A stretch of 34,783 nt of DNA, from assembly GCA_011525905.1 (NCBI GenBank), contig WYBK01000155.1:1-34783 (forward strand), given 5' to 3'. Below, piece by piece: positions 1-8,403 of the stretch; position 1 is the first letter of the stretch, and each line of letters opens with the position of its first letter. The translations under genes and the position numbers were made by a program. This DNA is from Acidobacteriota bacterium. GTDB lineage: Bacteria; Acidobacteriota; Thermoanaerobaculia; Multivoradales; JAGPDF01. The notes under the pieces are model-generated. The model searched no databases. It saw only the letters and a program-made list of their open reading frames with translations, and was not told the DNA's origin.

Positions 1-119
1 ACCGGCACGCCATTGATGGCGGCGGGCGGCGCGGCCGTGCCGAGGTCCTCGAAGCCGACCCCTGCGTACGCGGCGGACGCGAGCAGCAGGCTCGCGAGAA
101 TGAAAGCGGCTCTCTTCAA
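1..119 (-). CDS. Secreted protein, N-terminal fragment (runs off window)
   Basis: Only about 40 codons lie inside the window. Reading leftwards from a TTG at 119-117, the product begins with lysine and arginine, a hydrophobic stretch (AAFILASLLLASAAYA) and a plausible signal peptidase site before GVGFEDLG. An in-frame ATG at 134-132 would add five residues; a purine-rich GGGAGGGAG just upstream of the TTG favours the shorter start. The first mature residues (GFEDLG...INGV) resemble the opening of secreted proteins with extracellular beta-sandwich domains, but this is too little to name a family. It is transcribed divergently from the regulator at 257, so its promoter must lie in the 120-256 gap. 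Confidence 0.6.
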   Translation of the reverse strand, partial: MKRAAFILASLLLASAAYAGVGFEDLGTAAPPAAINGVP

Positions 120-215
120 GGGACTCCCTCCCATGCTCGCGAACGAGCGTTGACCTTTGAAGTGAAGTGTCGCACAGGGCGGGCGGTTTGTCGATCGTGT
201 TGCTGCGGCGCCCAC

Positions 216-261
216 TTGACTAGACCTCTAATACGTGCTTTCATCCGGATGAACGGATGAA
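216..261 (+). promoter_or_regulatory. Promoter region and candidate autoregulatory operator of the ArsR-methyltransferase/ahcY operon
   Basis: A perfect 14-bp palindrome, TTCATCCGGATGAA, occupies 240-253. It overlaps a second inverted repeat, TCATCCG (241-247) with CGGATGA (254-260), and CGGATGAA occurs twice in tandem (246-253 and 254-261). The second copy contains the ATG of the regulator at 257. A TTGACT at 216-221 lies 17 bp from TTTCAT at 239-244, and a separate TAATAC at 229-234 is another possible -10. A repressor bound here would cover the promoter and the translation start. That it is the site of the adjacent ArsR-type protein is inference from position and symmetry. Confidence 0.6.
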
Positions 262-1254
262 TCAACTCGCTCCTCTCTCCGCCTCCGAGCCCCTGCTGGC
301 GCGCCTCTCGGCGCTGGCCGACGAGGTCCGCCTCCGGCTGCTCGCCCTGCTCGACGGCGAGGAGCTGGCCGTCTCGGAGATCGCCGAGGTGCTGCAGCTG
401 CCCCAGTCGACCGTCAGCCGCCACCTGAAGCAGCTCGCCGACGGGGACTGGGTCCGGGTGCGCGCCGAGCGGACCTCGAACTTCTATACCTTCGCCGGCG
501 CGGAGCTGGCCGAGGGGGTGCGGGGCATCTGGACTGCCGCGCGCGCCGAGCTCGCCGGCTGGCCGGCGCTCGAGCAGGACCGGCTGCGGCTGCGCGAGGT
601 GTTGGCGGCGCGCCGGGCGAGCGCCCCCTCGTTCTTCGCCGGAGTCGCGGGCGAATGGGATCGGCTGCGCCGCGAGCTCTACGGCGAGCGCTTCACCGAC
701 GAGGCGCTGCTCGCGCTGCTGCCCGCCTCCTGGGTGGTCGCCGACCTCGCCTGCGGCAGCGGCACGGTCGCGGCGCGGCTCGCCCCGTCGGTCGCCCGGG
801 TGATCGGCATCGACGCCTCGCCGGAGATGCTCGAAGCGGCGCGCCGACGCACGCGGGAGCTCGCCAATGTCGAGCTGCGCCGGGGCGACCTGGCGGCGCT
901 GCCGCTCGAATCGAACGGCTGCGACGCGGCGCTGCTCCTGCTCGCGCTCACCCACGTCGACGCGCCGGCCGCCGCGCTGGCCGAGCTGGCGCGCGTTCTC
1001 CGCCCGGGGGGCCGCGCCGTGGTCGTCGATCTGCTGCGCCACGACCGGGACGCCTTCCGCCGCCGCATGGGCCAGCTGCGCCCCGGGTTCGAGCCGGCAG
1101 AGCTCGAACGGCTCCTCGCCGCCGCGGGGCTCGCCGGCATCGCCGTCCGTCCGCTGCCGCCGGAGCCGGAGGCCAAGGGTCCCGCGCTCCTGCTCGCCAC
1201 CGCCGAGAAACCGAGACACCACGACGGGCCGAGCGCCCGAGAAAGGAAGCTCCG

Positions 1255-1258
<4 letters not shown>
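257..1258 (+). CDS. ArsR-family regulator fused to a SAM-dependent methyltransferase domain (SahR-like)
   Basis: The protein has 333 residues. Residues 12-80 are an ArsR/SmtB winged helix, with the recognition helix around [16 protein letters not shown] (48-63). Residues about 125-320 are a class I methyltransferase fold: motif I is DLACGSG (163-169), the acidic residue after beta-2 is D186 in GIDAS, and RVLRPGG (246-252) is the usual post-core motif. No metal-binding cysteine pair is visible in the ArsR part, so it is not an obvious metal sensor. The stop overlaps the ahcY start by four bases (ATGA at 1255-1258). ArsR-type regulators of the SahR group control SAH recycling and methionine genes, so the methyltransferase-like domain may be the SAM/SAH sensor; that role is inferred. 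It is probably autoregulated through the palindromes at its own start codon. Confidence 0.88.
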
Positions 1259-2709
<1,451 letters not shown>

Positions 2710-2730
2710 ACCTCGGCGCCCGCAGGGCCA

Positions 2731-2777
2731 CGGGCGGGTGCCGCGTACCGGCATCCGCCCGTCTTCCTCTTTGCTCT
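2731..2777 (+). terminator. Rho-independent terminator of the ahcY operon
   Basis: The left arm CGGGCGGGTGCCG (2731-2743) pairs with CGGCATCCGCCCG (2749-2761) over 13 bp, with one G-U wobble and a 5-nt loop. A T-rich tract (TCTTCCTCTTTGCTCTT) follows. It begins about 20 bases after the ahcY stop. It is the clearest intrinsic terminator in the window. Confidence 0.85.
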
Positions 2778-3083
2778 TCGGTTCCCACGCCGTGCCGCTG
2801 CGCGGAGGGCGTCGCGGCCGATCGGGCTCTGCGAAAGCGGGCTGTTCAGGGTAGCGCGGTCGTGCGCCGGGGCGCTGCGCGGCCCGAGTCGCGCCAGGTC
2901 TGCCGTCTGGGCGATCTGGTCTGGGCGCCACGCCCGCCGCGCGGCGCCGGGGCGGGAAAGGAACCACCCCCTAAGTGCCGATTCCTGCGTCGCTCGGAAT
3001 CGCTCCGAGGCCGGCTCCCCGCCGCGATGCTCGCGTGAACTTCTCGATTCGCGAATCGTATTCGGGCGAGGAGGTCCCTCGCC
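2778..3083. other. Non-coding gap between ahcY and the esterase gene
   Basis: I recognise no gene, riboswitch or RNA here. Three symmetric elements are visible near the right end. GATTCC (2980-2985) can pair with GGAATC (2996-3001). CTCGGA (2993-2998) can pair with TCCGAG (3004-3009), so these two small hairpins are mutually exclusive. A perfect 14-bp palindrome, CGATTCGCGAATCG (3045-3058), lies 26 bp before the next start and could be an operator. Open frames crossing this gap lack ribosome binding sites and recognisable products. Confidence 0.5.
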
Positions 3084-4757
3084 ATGCTCGTCTCGCGTTC
3101 GATGCCGCGCCGGCGCCCGCTTCTGCTCTCGCTCGCGCTCGGGATCGTTCTTCTCCTCGCAGCGCTGCCGGCGCCGGCGCAGGCGCCGCCGGCGCCCTGC
3201 TCCGAGGACCCCGGCTTCCACGAGCTGGACTTCTGGCTGGGCGAGTGGCGCGTCCTGGTGGGCGAGCAGGAAGTCGGCACCAACTCGATCGAGGCGATCC
3301 TCTCCGGGTGCGCGGTGCGCGAGCAGTGGACCTCGGCGCGCGGCAGCCGTGGCGAGAGCCTCTTCTACTACCAGCCGGTGACGAAGGTCTGGCAGCAGGT
3401 CTGGGTGACCGACGGCGCGCGCGGCCGCGGCGGCGTCAAGGAGAAGACGCTCGTCGAGACGCTCGCGGACGGCTCGCTGCGCTTCCAGGGAGAGGTTCCG
3501 CTGGCCGAAGGCGGGACGTACCTCGACCGGACGACGCTCTCGCCGCTGCCGGACGGCCGCGTGCGCCAGCGGATCGAGGTCTCGAGCGACGGTGTCGCTT
3601 GGCGCGTGGTGTTCGACGCGACCTACGTTCGCGTCGGTGGGACGACGCCGCCGGCGACCGCGGCCGCGCATGATGCCTGGCTCGAGGCGCTCGCGAGGGA
3701 GCCGGCCCGCCTGGCGAGGGTCGCCGAGCAACTGCGGGCGCTCGGTGGGACGCCGCTGCGCGAAGCGGACGGCGCGCTCTTTCTCGCCGAGGGGGATCCC
3801 GCCTCGCCGCCGCGCCTGATCGGCGATTTCAATGGCTGGGGAGAGCGGCGGGCCGAGAGCGAGATGCGTCGCGTCGGGGAGTCGAGGCTCTTCGCGCTGC
3901 GCCTGCCGATCGCCGACGACGCCCGCGTCGAGTATCGAATCGGGCGCTCCGGCGAGGAACGACCCGATCCCTGGAACCCTCGATCGGTCGAGGCCTTCAG
4001 GGGGCGCAACTCCGAAGTGCGGATGCCCGGCTACGTCGCGCCGCCGGAGATCGCGGCGCTGCCCACCGGAGCGAGCGGGCGAATCGAGACCTTCGGGCTC
4101 GAAAGCCGGATCCTCGGCAATCGCCGCGCGATCCGCGTCTACCTTCCGCCCGGCTACGACGAGGCCGCCGAGGGCGGCCGTCGCTACCCCCTGGTCCTGC
4201 TCGGGGACGGAGAGCTCTACGCCGGCGCGCTCGGCATCCCCGCGCGGCTCGACCTGCGAATCGCGCGCGGCGAGCTCGAACCGCTGGTCGCCGCCTTCGT
4301 CGACGTGACCGACCGGCGCTCCGAGTACGATCGCAGCAGTGACTACCGCCGCATGGTCGTGGAGGAGCTGCTACCGCGCCTCGAGGCGGGCTATCGCGTC
4401 GAGCGCGACCCCGCGCGGCGGGCGATCGCTGGTTCGTCGCGCGGTGCCCTCGCCGCGCTCGACGTCGCGCTCGCCCACCCCGCGCACTTCGGGGCGGTCG
4501 GAGCGATGGCTCCCGCGCTCGCCCCATGGACGGTCGGTCAGCTGCTCGAGGGCCGACCGCCGGTCGCGGTACGCGCCGTCGTGCGGCGCGCGCGCTACGA
4601 CGACCGGTTCGGAGCCGATGCCGTGGTGTTGGCGGAGGGTCTGGTCGCCGCGGGAGGCTCGGTGGACTACGCCGAGATCCCCGAGGGTCACAACCGGGAG
4701 ACCTGGGCGCTGCGCTTCGACGAGCTACTGTCGGCGCTCTTCCCGCGGGTCCGCTGA
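3084..4757 (+). CDS. Exported three-domain protein: DUF1579-like, carbohydrate-binding-like (E-set) and esterase D/Fes-type hydrolase
   Basis: The product has 557 residues and is predicted to be exported: RRRPLLLSLALGIVLLLAAL followed by APAQA gives a signal peptide of about 34 residues. Residues about 40-185 (FHELDFWLGEWRV) resemble the DUF1579-type lipocalin-like domain. Residues about 225-300 contain LIGDFNGW (245-252), typical of the glycogen-binding/isoamylase N-terminal fold that precedes many Fes-type esterases. Residues about 320-557 are an alpha/beta hydrolase of the esterase D/enterochelin esterase family. Its nucleophile elbow is GSSRG with Ser452, and EGHNRETW supplies His536 as catalytic base. 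The start is set by AGGAGG at 3069-3074, nine bases before the ATG. The substrate is unknown; an acyl or siderophore ester is possible. Nothing nearby names a pathway. Confidence 0.82.
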   Translation: MLVSRSMPRRRPLLLSLALGIVLLLAALPAPAQAPPAPCSEDPGFHELDFWLGEWRVLVGEQEVGTNSIEAILSGCAVREQWTSARGSRGESLFYYQPVTKVWQQVWVTDGARGRGGVKEKTLVETLADGSLRFQGEVPLAEGGTYLDRTTLSPLPDGRVRQRIEVSSDGVAWRVVFDATYVRVGGTTPPATAAAHDAWLEALAREPARLARVAEQLRALGGTPLREADGALFLAEGDPASPPRLIGDFNGWGERRAESEMRRVGESRLFALRLPIADDARVEYRIGRSGEERPDPWNPRSVEAFRGRNSEVRMPGYVAPPEIAALPTGASGRIETFGLESRILGNRRAIRVYLPPGYDEAAEGGRRYPLVLLGDGELYAGALGIPARLDLRIARGELEPLVAAFVDVTDRRSEYDRSSDYRRMVVEELLPRLEAGYRVERDPARRAIAGSSRGALAALDVALAHPAHFGAVGAMAPALAPWTVGQLLEGRPPVAVRAVVRRARYDDRFGADAVVLAEGLVAAGGSVDYAEIPEGHNRETWALRFDELLSALFPRVR

Positions 4758-4811
4758 GACGCCACCGGGCGAGTCGGCCCGCCGCTCGCATCGACCGGCC
4801 GGCGTCTTGGC

Positions 4812-4817
4812 TAGAAT
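4812..4817 (+). promoter_or_regulatory. Candidate -10 element (TAGAAT) for the 4869 gene
   Basis: TAGAAT in the context TTGGCTAGAATCGCC lies 51 bp before the start codon in an otherwise empty gap. The same hexamer type recurs upstream of many genes here. There is no convincing -35 match. Confidence 0.4.
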
Positions 4818-4868
4818 CGCCGTACCCAACCCACGGCCGCGCGAGGGGGCGCGGCGAAGGAGGAGGCG

Positions 4869-5486
4869 ATGTCACGGTTCCGTGCCATGCTGTGCTGGAT
4901 GTCGTTCGTGCTGGTCGCCGGGGCGAGCGCCGCGGCAGCGCAGAATCTGCTCGCGAACGCCGAGTTCGAGGACGCGGTGGGAGCCGCGGGCTGGAGCGTC
5001 GGAACGGGCAGCGGCGGCTTCGAGGCGGACGTCGACGCGAATGGCTGCGCCGCATCCGGATCGCTGGCGGCGGACAGCGTGGTCGTCGGCGAGCTGCAGA
5101 TCGCGCGCCTCTTCACCTGTGCTCCGCTGTCGACCTTCGGCAACTTGCGCGCGGAAGTGCTGTACCGTCAGTTCGGCGGCTTCGGGCTCGGGGTGGAGAT
5201 CGCTTTCTACGACGCTCCGGGCTGCGATGCCGCGGATTTCATCTCCTCTTCGGGCACGTATGGCCACGCGCCTTCGACGACCTGGGCGCTGGCGACGCAC
5301 AGCGCGGTGGCGCCGGTCCAAGCGCAGTCGGCGATCCTGCAGACCTGGAGCTCCGGACCGGTCGACAGCGTTTTCGTGGTCAACGTCGACCGCGCCTGGC
5401 TCGGCTTCTCAACGCCGATCGACTGGGACGACTTCGAAGCCAATGCGACCTGCCGCTGGGATGCCGTGCAGACGCTGACCGAGTAA
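4869..5486 (+). CDS. Small secreted protein of unknown function
   Basis: The 205-residue product begins with a signal peptide (LCWMSFVLVAGASAAAAQ), predicted to be cut before NLLANAEFED. The mature protein is hydrophobic and beta-rich. Its opening, NLLANAEFED...GWSV, is the usual start of a carbohydrate-binding or choice-of-anchor beta-sandwich. Four cysteines in pairs (NGCAA, FTCAPL, PGCDAA, ATCRW) could form disulfides in the periplasm or outside. The C-terminus, WDDFEANATCRWDA, loosely resembles the F/W-E...W tails of the secreted proteins at 7004, 8404 and 25140. AAGGAGGAGG directly upstream fixes the start. I cannot assign a function; cell-surface binding is a guess. Confidence 0.75.
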   Translation: MSRFRAMLCWMSFVLVAGASAAAAQNLLANAEFEDAVGAAGWSVGTGSGGFEADVDANGCAASGSLAADSVVVGELQIARLFTCAPLSTFGNLRAEVLYRQFGGFGLGVEIAFYDAPGCDAADFISSSGTYGHAPSTTWALATHSAVAPVQAQSAILQTWSSGPVDSVFVVNVDRAWLGFSTPIDWDDFEANATCRWDAVQTLTE

Positions 5487-5498
5487 CCGGGCGGGGTT

Positions 5499-5542
5499 CC
5501 GGAAGAGGGCCTGTCGGAGGGCGCTCGCTCGGGCGCTTCCGG
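5499..5542 (+). terminator. Possible terminator hairpin after the 4869 gene
   Basis: CCGGAAG (5499-5505) pairs exactly with CTTCCGG (5536-5542), and GCGC pairs inside the loop are also possible. It lies 12 bases after the 4869 stop. There is no T tract, so termination is uncertain. Confidence 0.3.
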
Positions 5543-5548
5543 CGGCCG

Positions 5549-5554
5549 TAGGAT
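5549..5554 (+). promoter_or_regulatory. Candidate -10 element (TAGGAT) for the DCC-family gene
   Basis: TAGGAT in CCGTAGGATCGCCG ends 17 bp before the TTG start at 5572. It matches the recurring TAGNAT element of this window. Confidence 0.4.
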
Positions 5555-5571
5555 CGCCGCGGAGCCGAGCC

Positions 5572-6036
5572 TTGAACGATGCCTCCGATCGGGATCCGAG
5601 CGCCGGCCGCCCGGAACCGCCGCCGACGTCCCGGCACCTCGTGCTCTTCGACGGACAGTGCGGTCTCTGCGACCGGCTGGTCGCTCGCCTCGTCCGCGCC
5701 GACCGGGGGGGCGTGCTCGCCTTCGCCCCGTTGCAGGGGGAGACGCGACGCTCGCTCGAGCGACGCCTCGGCGCACGCCTCCCCGAGGAGACGATCCTGC
5801 TCGTCGAGCAGTGGCGGGGAGAGCGCGAGCGGGTGCTGGTCCGCTCGGACGCCGTCTGCGCCATCGCCGCGGCGCTCGGGCGCGGGTGGCGGCTGTTCGC
5901 GTTGCTCCGCATGGTGCCGCGTCGTCTGCGTGACGCCGGCTACGACTTCGTGGCGCGGCGGCGGAATCGCTGGTTCGGGCGGCTCGAGGCCTGTCGCGTG
6001 CCGGCGGCGCACGAGCGCGAGCGCTTCCTCGACTGA
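5572..6036 (+). CDS. DCC-family thiol-disulfide oxidoreductase-like protein (DUF393)
   Basis: The product has 154 residues. After a proline-rich, variable start of about 20 residues comes LVLFDGQCGLC (23-33), the family's DGxCxxC signature with Cys30 and Cys33. It is followed by DRGGVLAFAPLQG and a later VRSDAVCAIAAALG segment, both typical of the family. These proteins have a thioredoxin-like fold and are presumed redox-active; the substrate is not known. The start is a TTG with GGAG 7-10 bases upstream. The next in-frame residues are needed for the fold only from about residue 21, so a shorter start cannot be ruled out. The zinc-ribbon membrane protein starts 12 bases after its stop, suggesting co-transcription. 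Confidence 0.87.
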   Translation: MNDASDRDPSAGRPEPPPTSRHLVLFDGQCGLCDRLVARLVRADRGGVLAFAPLQGETRRSLERRLGARLPEETILLVEQWRGERERVLVRSDAVCAIAAALGRGWRLFALLRMVPRRLRDAGYDFVARRRNRWFGRLEACRVPAAHERERFLD

Positions 6037-6048
6037 GCGGCGCGCGGC

Positions 6049-7017
6049 ATGAACGAGATCGGCCGCCCCGAGGTGCTGTCGCCGGCCGCCGCCTGCACGG
6101 CCCACCCCGGGGCGGCTGCGCTCTATCGATGCGACGGCTGCCGGCGGCGGCTCTGCGGCGAATGCGTCGTCGAGTCGACCCGGCTGATGCTCTGCGCCCA
6201 CTGCGGCGAGCTGGCGCTGCCGCTTCCCGCCGACCTGCCGGAAGAGCCGGGGCCTCTCGCGGCGCCCGCGCCGACGCCCCCGCCGCTCGATTCGCGAGCC
6301 GGCCTGCGCGCGCTGCTCGGCTATCCGCTGCGCGGGCGGCAGGGGGCGCTGTTCGCCGGGCTCGCGCTGCTGCTCGCCGGCGTGGCCGGCCTCGAGCGCT
6401 TCGCCGGCGAGGCCGGCTGCGTCGTCTTCCTCCCCTTCGCGCTGCTCCTGCTGCTCTTTCCGGGGCTGCTGGGAGACGTGACGCGCAACGCGGCGCAGGG
6501 CCTCGGCGACCTGCTCGAGTGGCCCGACTACCGCGCTCCCGGCGGGCGCGCGAGGGAGGCGCTGCTCTACTACGGCGTCGGCGCCCTCGCGCTGATTCCC
6601 GCCAGCGCGCTGCTGCTCGGCTTCGGCTGCGTCGACCGCCTGGCGCGGGGCGCCGGGCTGGGCCTCGGTTGCGCCCTGGTGCTCGGTACCGGTCTCTGGC
6701 CGAGCGCGCTCCTCTGGATGCCGCTCTGGGGCGCGGCAGCGACCACCGGCAGCCTTCAGGCCGCGCTCGCGGCGCGCGATCAGCTCGCGCGGGCGGCGCG
6801 CGCGCCGCACGCCCTGGCGGCGGCCGCGACGATCGGCTGGGGGGCGATGCTCCTGGGCCCGACGCTGCGCGCGCTGCTGCCGGCGGGCTCGCTCGCCGGC
6901 ATCCTCGCCGAGGCGCTGCCCGGCGCCTGGGGCGCGATCGTCGCGGCGCGCGCGGCGGGCCTGCTGCGCGCGGCGAGCGAAGAGAAGGCCGACGCTTCCC
7001 CGGTTATGGGATCCTGA
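6049..7017 (+). CDS. Zinc-ribbon/B-box-like integral membrane protein
   Basis: The product has 322 residues. Residues 16-52 carry eight regularly spaced ligands (C16, H19, C28, C31, C36, C39, C49, C52), a B-box-like zinc-binding module. A proline-rich linker (about 60-85) follows. The rest is a bundle of about five to six hydrophobic helices, for example around 103-116, 124-140, 168-185, 198-215 and 260-275. This layout, a cytosolic B-box-like finger ahead of a Yip1/DUF4013-like membrane domain, occurs in bacterial proteins without known function. The start has only a weak ribosome binding site, consistent with coupling to the DCC gene 12 bases upstream. Its stop overlaps the tail of the convergent 7004 gene by 14 bp. 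Confidence 0.75.
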   Translation: MNEIGRPEVLSPAAACTAHPGAAALYRCDGCRRRLCGECVVESTRLMLCAHCGELALPLPADLPEEPGPLAAPAPTPPPLDSRAGLRALLGYPLRGRQGALFAGLALLLAGVAGLERFAGEAGCVVFLPFALLLLLFPGLLGDVTRNAAQGLGDLLEWPDYRAPGGRAREALLYYGVGALALIPASALLLGFGCVDRLARGAGLGLGCALVLGTGLWPSALLWMPLWGAAATTGSLQAALAARDQLARAARAPHALAAAATIGWGAMLLGPTLRALLPAGSLAGILAEALPGAWGAIVAARAAGLLRAASEEKADASPVMGS

Positions 7018-8326
7018 AGTCCCAGGCGGAAACGGTGCCGTTCTCCCAGTCGTCGGCGAAGAGCAGCGCGCCGCCCGGCACCGGGAGGTTGACCGAGAAG
7101 GTCGTGGGCTCGGCCGCTCCGGCGGGGCGAAAGAGCGTGAGCTCGACGCGGCCGCCGCCGGGGGGCTGGTCGGAGTCGAACCAGAAGTTGTACATCGTCC
7201 CCCAGCGCAGCGCGTTGGCGTTCGGGTTCGCCGCGTGGGTCTCGCCGAACCAGGCGACGAAGCCGTTGGGGGCGTCGGCGTCGATCGTCCAGTCGGCGTT
7301 CGAGTAGGGCTCGCCAGAGTGGTAGTCGACGTCGTGGAAGCCGGCGCCGGCGACCGAAGAGCCGGGCGGTACCGGCACCTCGAGGCGATGGAGGCTGCGG
7401 TGCGAGGTCAGGTTGTGCACCGCGTACTCGTAGCGCCAGAAGCCGGTGCCGAGGTCGTGGACCTTGGCGGCGAGGTGGAAGCGGCCGTCGGCGGCGACGT
7501 CGGCGAGCTCGAGGGCGACGCTCGGATCGATCGCCGGCCAGACCGCGAGCGCCGGCAGCCGCTGTTGCGTCGCCGCGAACGGGCCCGACCCGGCCCAGCC
7601 GAAGCGGCGGGCGTCCGCTTCGGTGATCACGGCCTCGCGGAACGAGGCGTTGTTCCAGGAATTGCCCGCCGCGGCGTCGTCGGCGGTGACGTACTGCCCC
7701 TCGAAGAAGTAGCGCGCACCCGGGTTGGCCGCCGGATCGACGTCGCCGTCCGCGACCACCAGGCGCCGGTCGAGGCCGTCGTCGACGAGCGCCGAGTCGT
7801 CGTAGGGAAAGGCGTAGGCGCCGGTCGCGGCATTGACCTGGTAGCGCGGCCCGAGATTCGACTGCGTGCCGTTCAAGGTCCCGCTGTACGGGTCGTCGCA
7901 CCCCTGGCCGAGCCAGGCGCCGCCCGAGTGCCCCTCCTCGAAGCTGCACAGGCAGTAGTCCTCTCCCGAGAGCGCGAAGAAGCCGTGCTTCAACCAGCTC
8001 ATGCCGATCTGCTCGAGCCGCCCGCCCGGGCGCTCGGCGTCGCTCTTCAGGCGGTAGAGGTTCTGGCCGATCACCGGGTGCTCGTTGGTGCCCGAGAACC
8101 ACTTGAGGTCCTTCTTGCCCTCGTTGAGCGACTCGGTGCCGACCGAGTAGGAGCGCCTGCCGTCGACCGCCGCGTCGGCGGTCCAGTTGCGCAGGTCGTA
8201 GAGGAGGGCGACGATGACGTCGGGGCCCTCGGAGGGGTCGGTGCAGATGGCGTAGACGCCGCTCGCGGCGGTGGCGGCGGTGAGCAGCGTCAAGGCGCGC
8301 CGGAGGCGCGGCAGGCTTCGAGGCAT
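7004..8326 (-). CDS. Secreted protein of unknown function, paralog A
   Basis: The 440-residue product has a signal peptide (RRALTLLTAATAASGVYA) ending before ICTDPSEGPDVIV. Recognisable conserved blocks are GPDVIV, NEHPVIGQNLYR, GRLEQIGMSWLKHGF, a cysteine-containing segment ending in GCDDPYSG, WNNASFREAVIT, FHLAAKVHD, YEYAVHNLTSHRSL, FHDVDYHSGE and YNFWFDSD. The same blocks occur in the neighbour at 8404-9813. It ends in LLFADDWENGTVSAWDFRIP. I recall similar secreted proteins from Planctomycetes and Acidobacteriota, none with a known function. It is 27 residues shorter than paralog B apart from signal differences, mainly in the central cysteine/glycine-rich loop. It has its own TTGACC/CAGGCT promoter, matching that of paralog B. 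It converges with the membrane protein gene at 6049. Confidence 0.85.
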   Translation of the reverse strand: MPRSLPRLRRALTLLTAATAASGVYAICTDPSEGPDVIVALLYDLRNWTADAAVDGRRSYSVGTESLNEGKKDLKWFSGTNEHPVIGQNLYRLKSDAERPGGRLEQIGMSWLKHGFFALSGEDYCLCSFEEGHSGGAWLGQGCDDPYSGTLNGTQSNLGPRYQVNAATGAYAFPYDDSALVDDGLDRRLVVADGDVDPAANPGARYFFEGQYVTADDAAAGNSWNNASFREAVITEADARRFGWAGSGPFAATQQRLPALAVWPAIDPSVALELADVAADGRFHLAAKVHDLGTGFWRYEYAVHNLTSHRSLHRLEVPVPPGSSVAGAGFHDVDYHSGEPYSNADWTIDADAPNGFVAWFGETHAANPNANALRWGTMYNFWFDSDQPPGGGRVELTLFRPAGAAEPTTFSVNLPVPGGALLFADDWENGTVSAWDFRIP

Positions 8327-8362
8327 CGGTCCGGTCTCCCCGTCCTGTCGAGTGGACGGCGG

Positions 8363-8391
8363 AGCCTGTCCCGTTCGTGACCCCGGGTCAA
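8363..8391 (-). promoter_or_regulatory. Promoter of paralog A (-35 TTGACC, -10 CAGGCT)
   Basis: On the minus strand, TTGACC (8391-8386) and CAGGCT (8368-8363) are separated by 17 bp, about 36 bp before the start codon. The same pair with an 18-bp spacer precedes paralog B, preceded in both by TTCCC. A 13-bp palindrome, TGACCCCGGGTCA (8378-8390), overlaps the -35 here but not in paralog B. Confidence 0.6.
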
Positions 8392-8403
8392 GGGAAAGGG
8401 CCG

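Noticed and set aside
655..1254. 200-residue N-terminal extension of AhcY
   Set aside because: It overlaps the recognised methyltransferase domain in another frame, and AhcY family length fits the start at 1255.
2778..2979. Riboswitch (for example SAH type) or small RNA in the gap after ahcY
   Set aside because: The sequence has no recognisable conserved core, lies downstream rather than upstream of ahcY, and follows a terminator.
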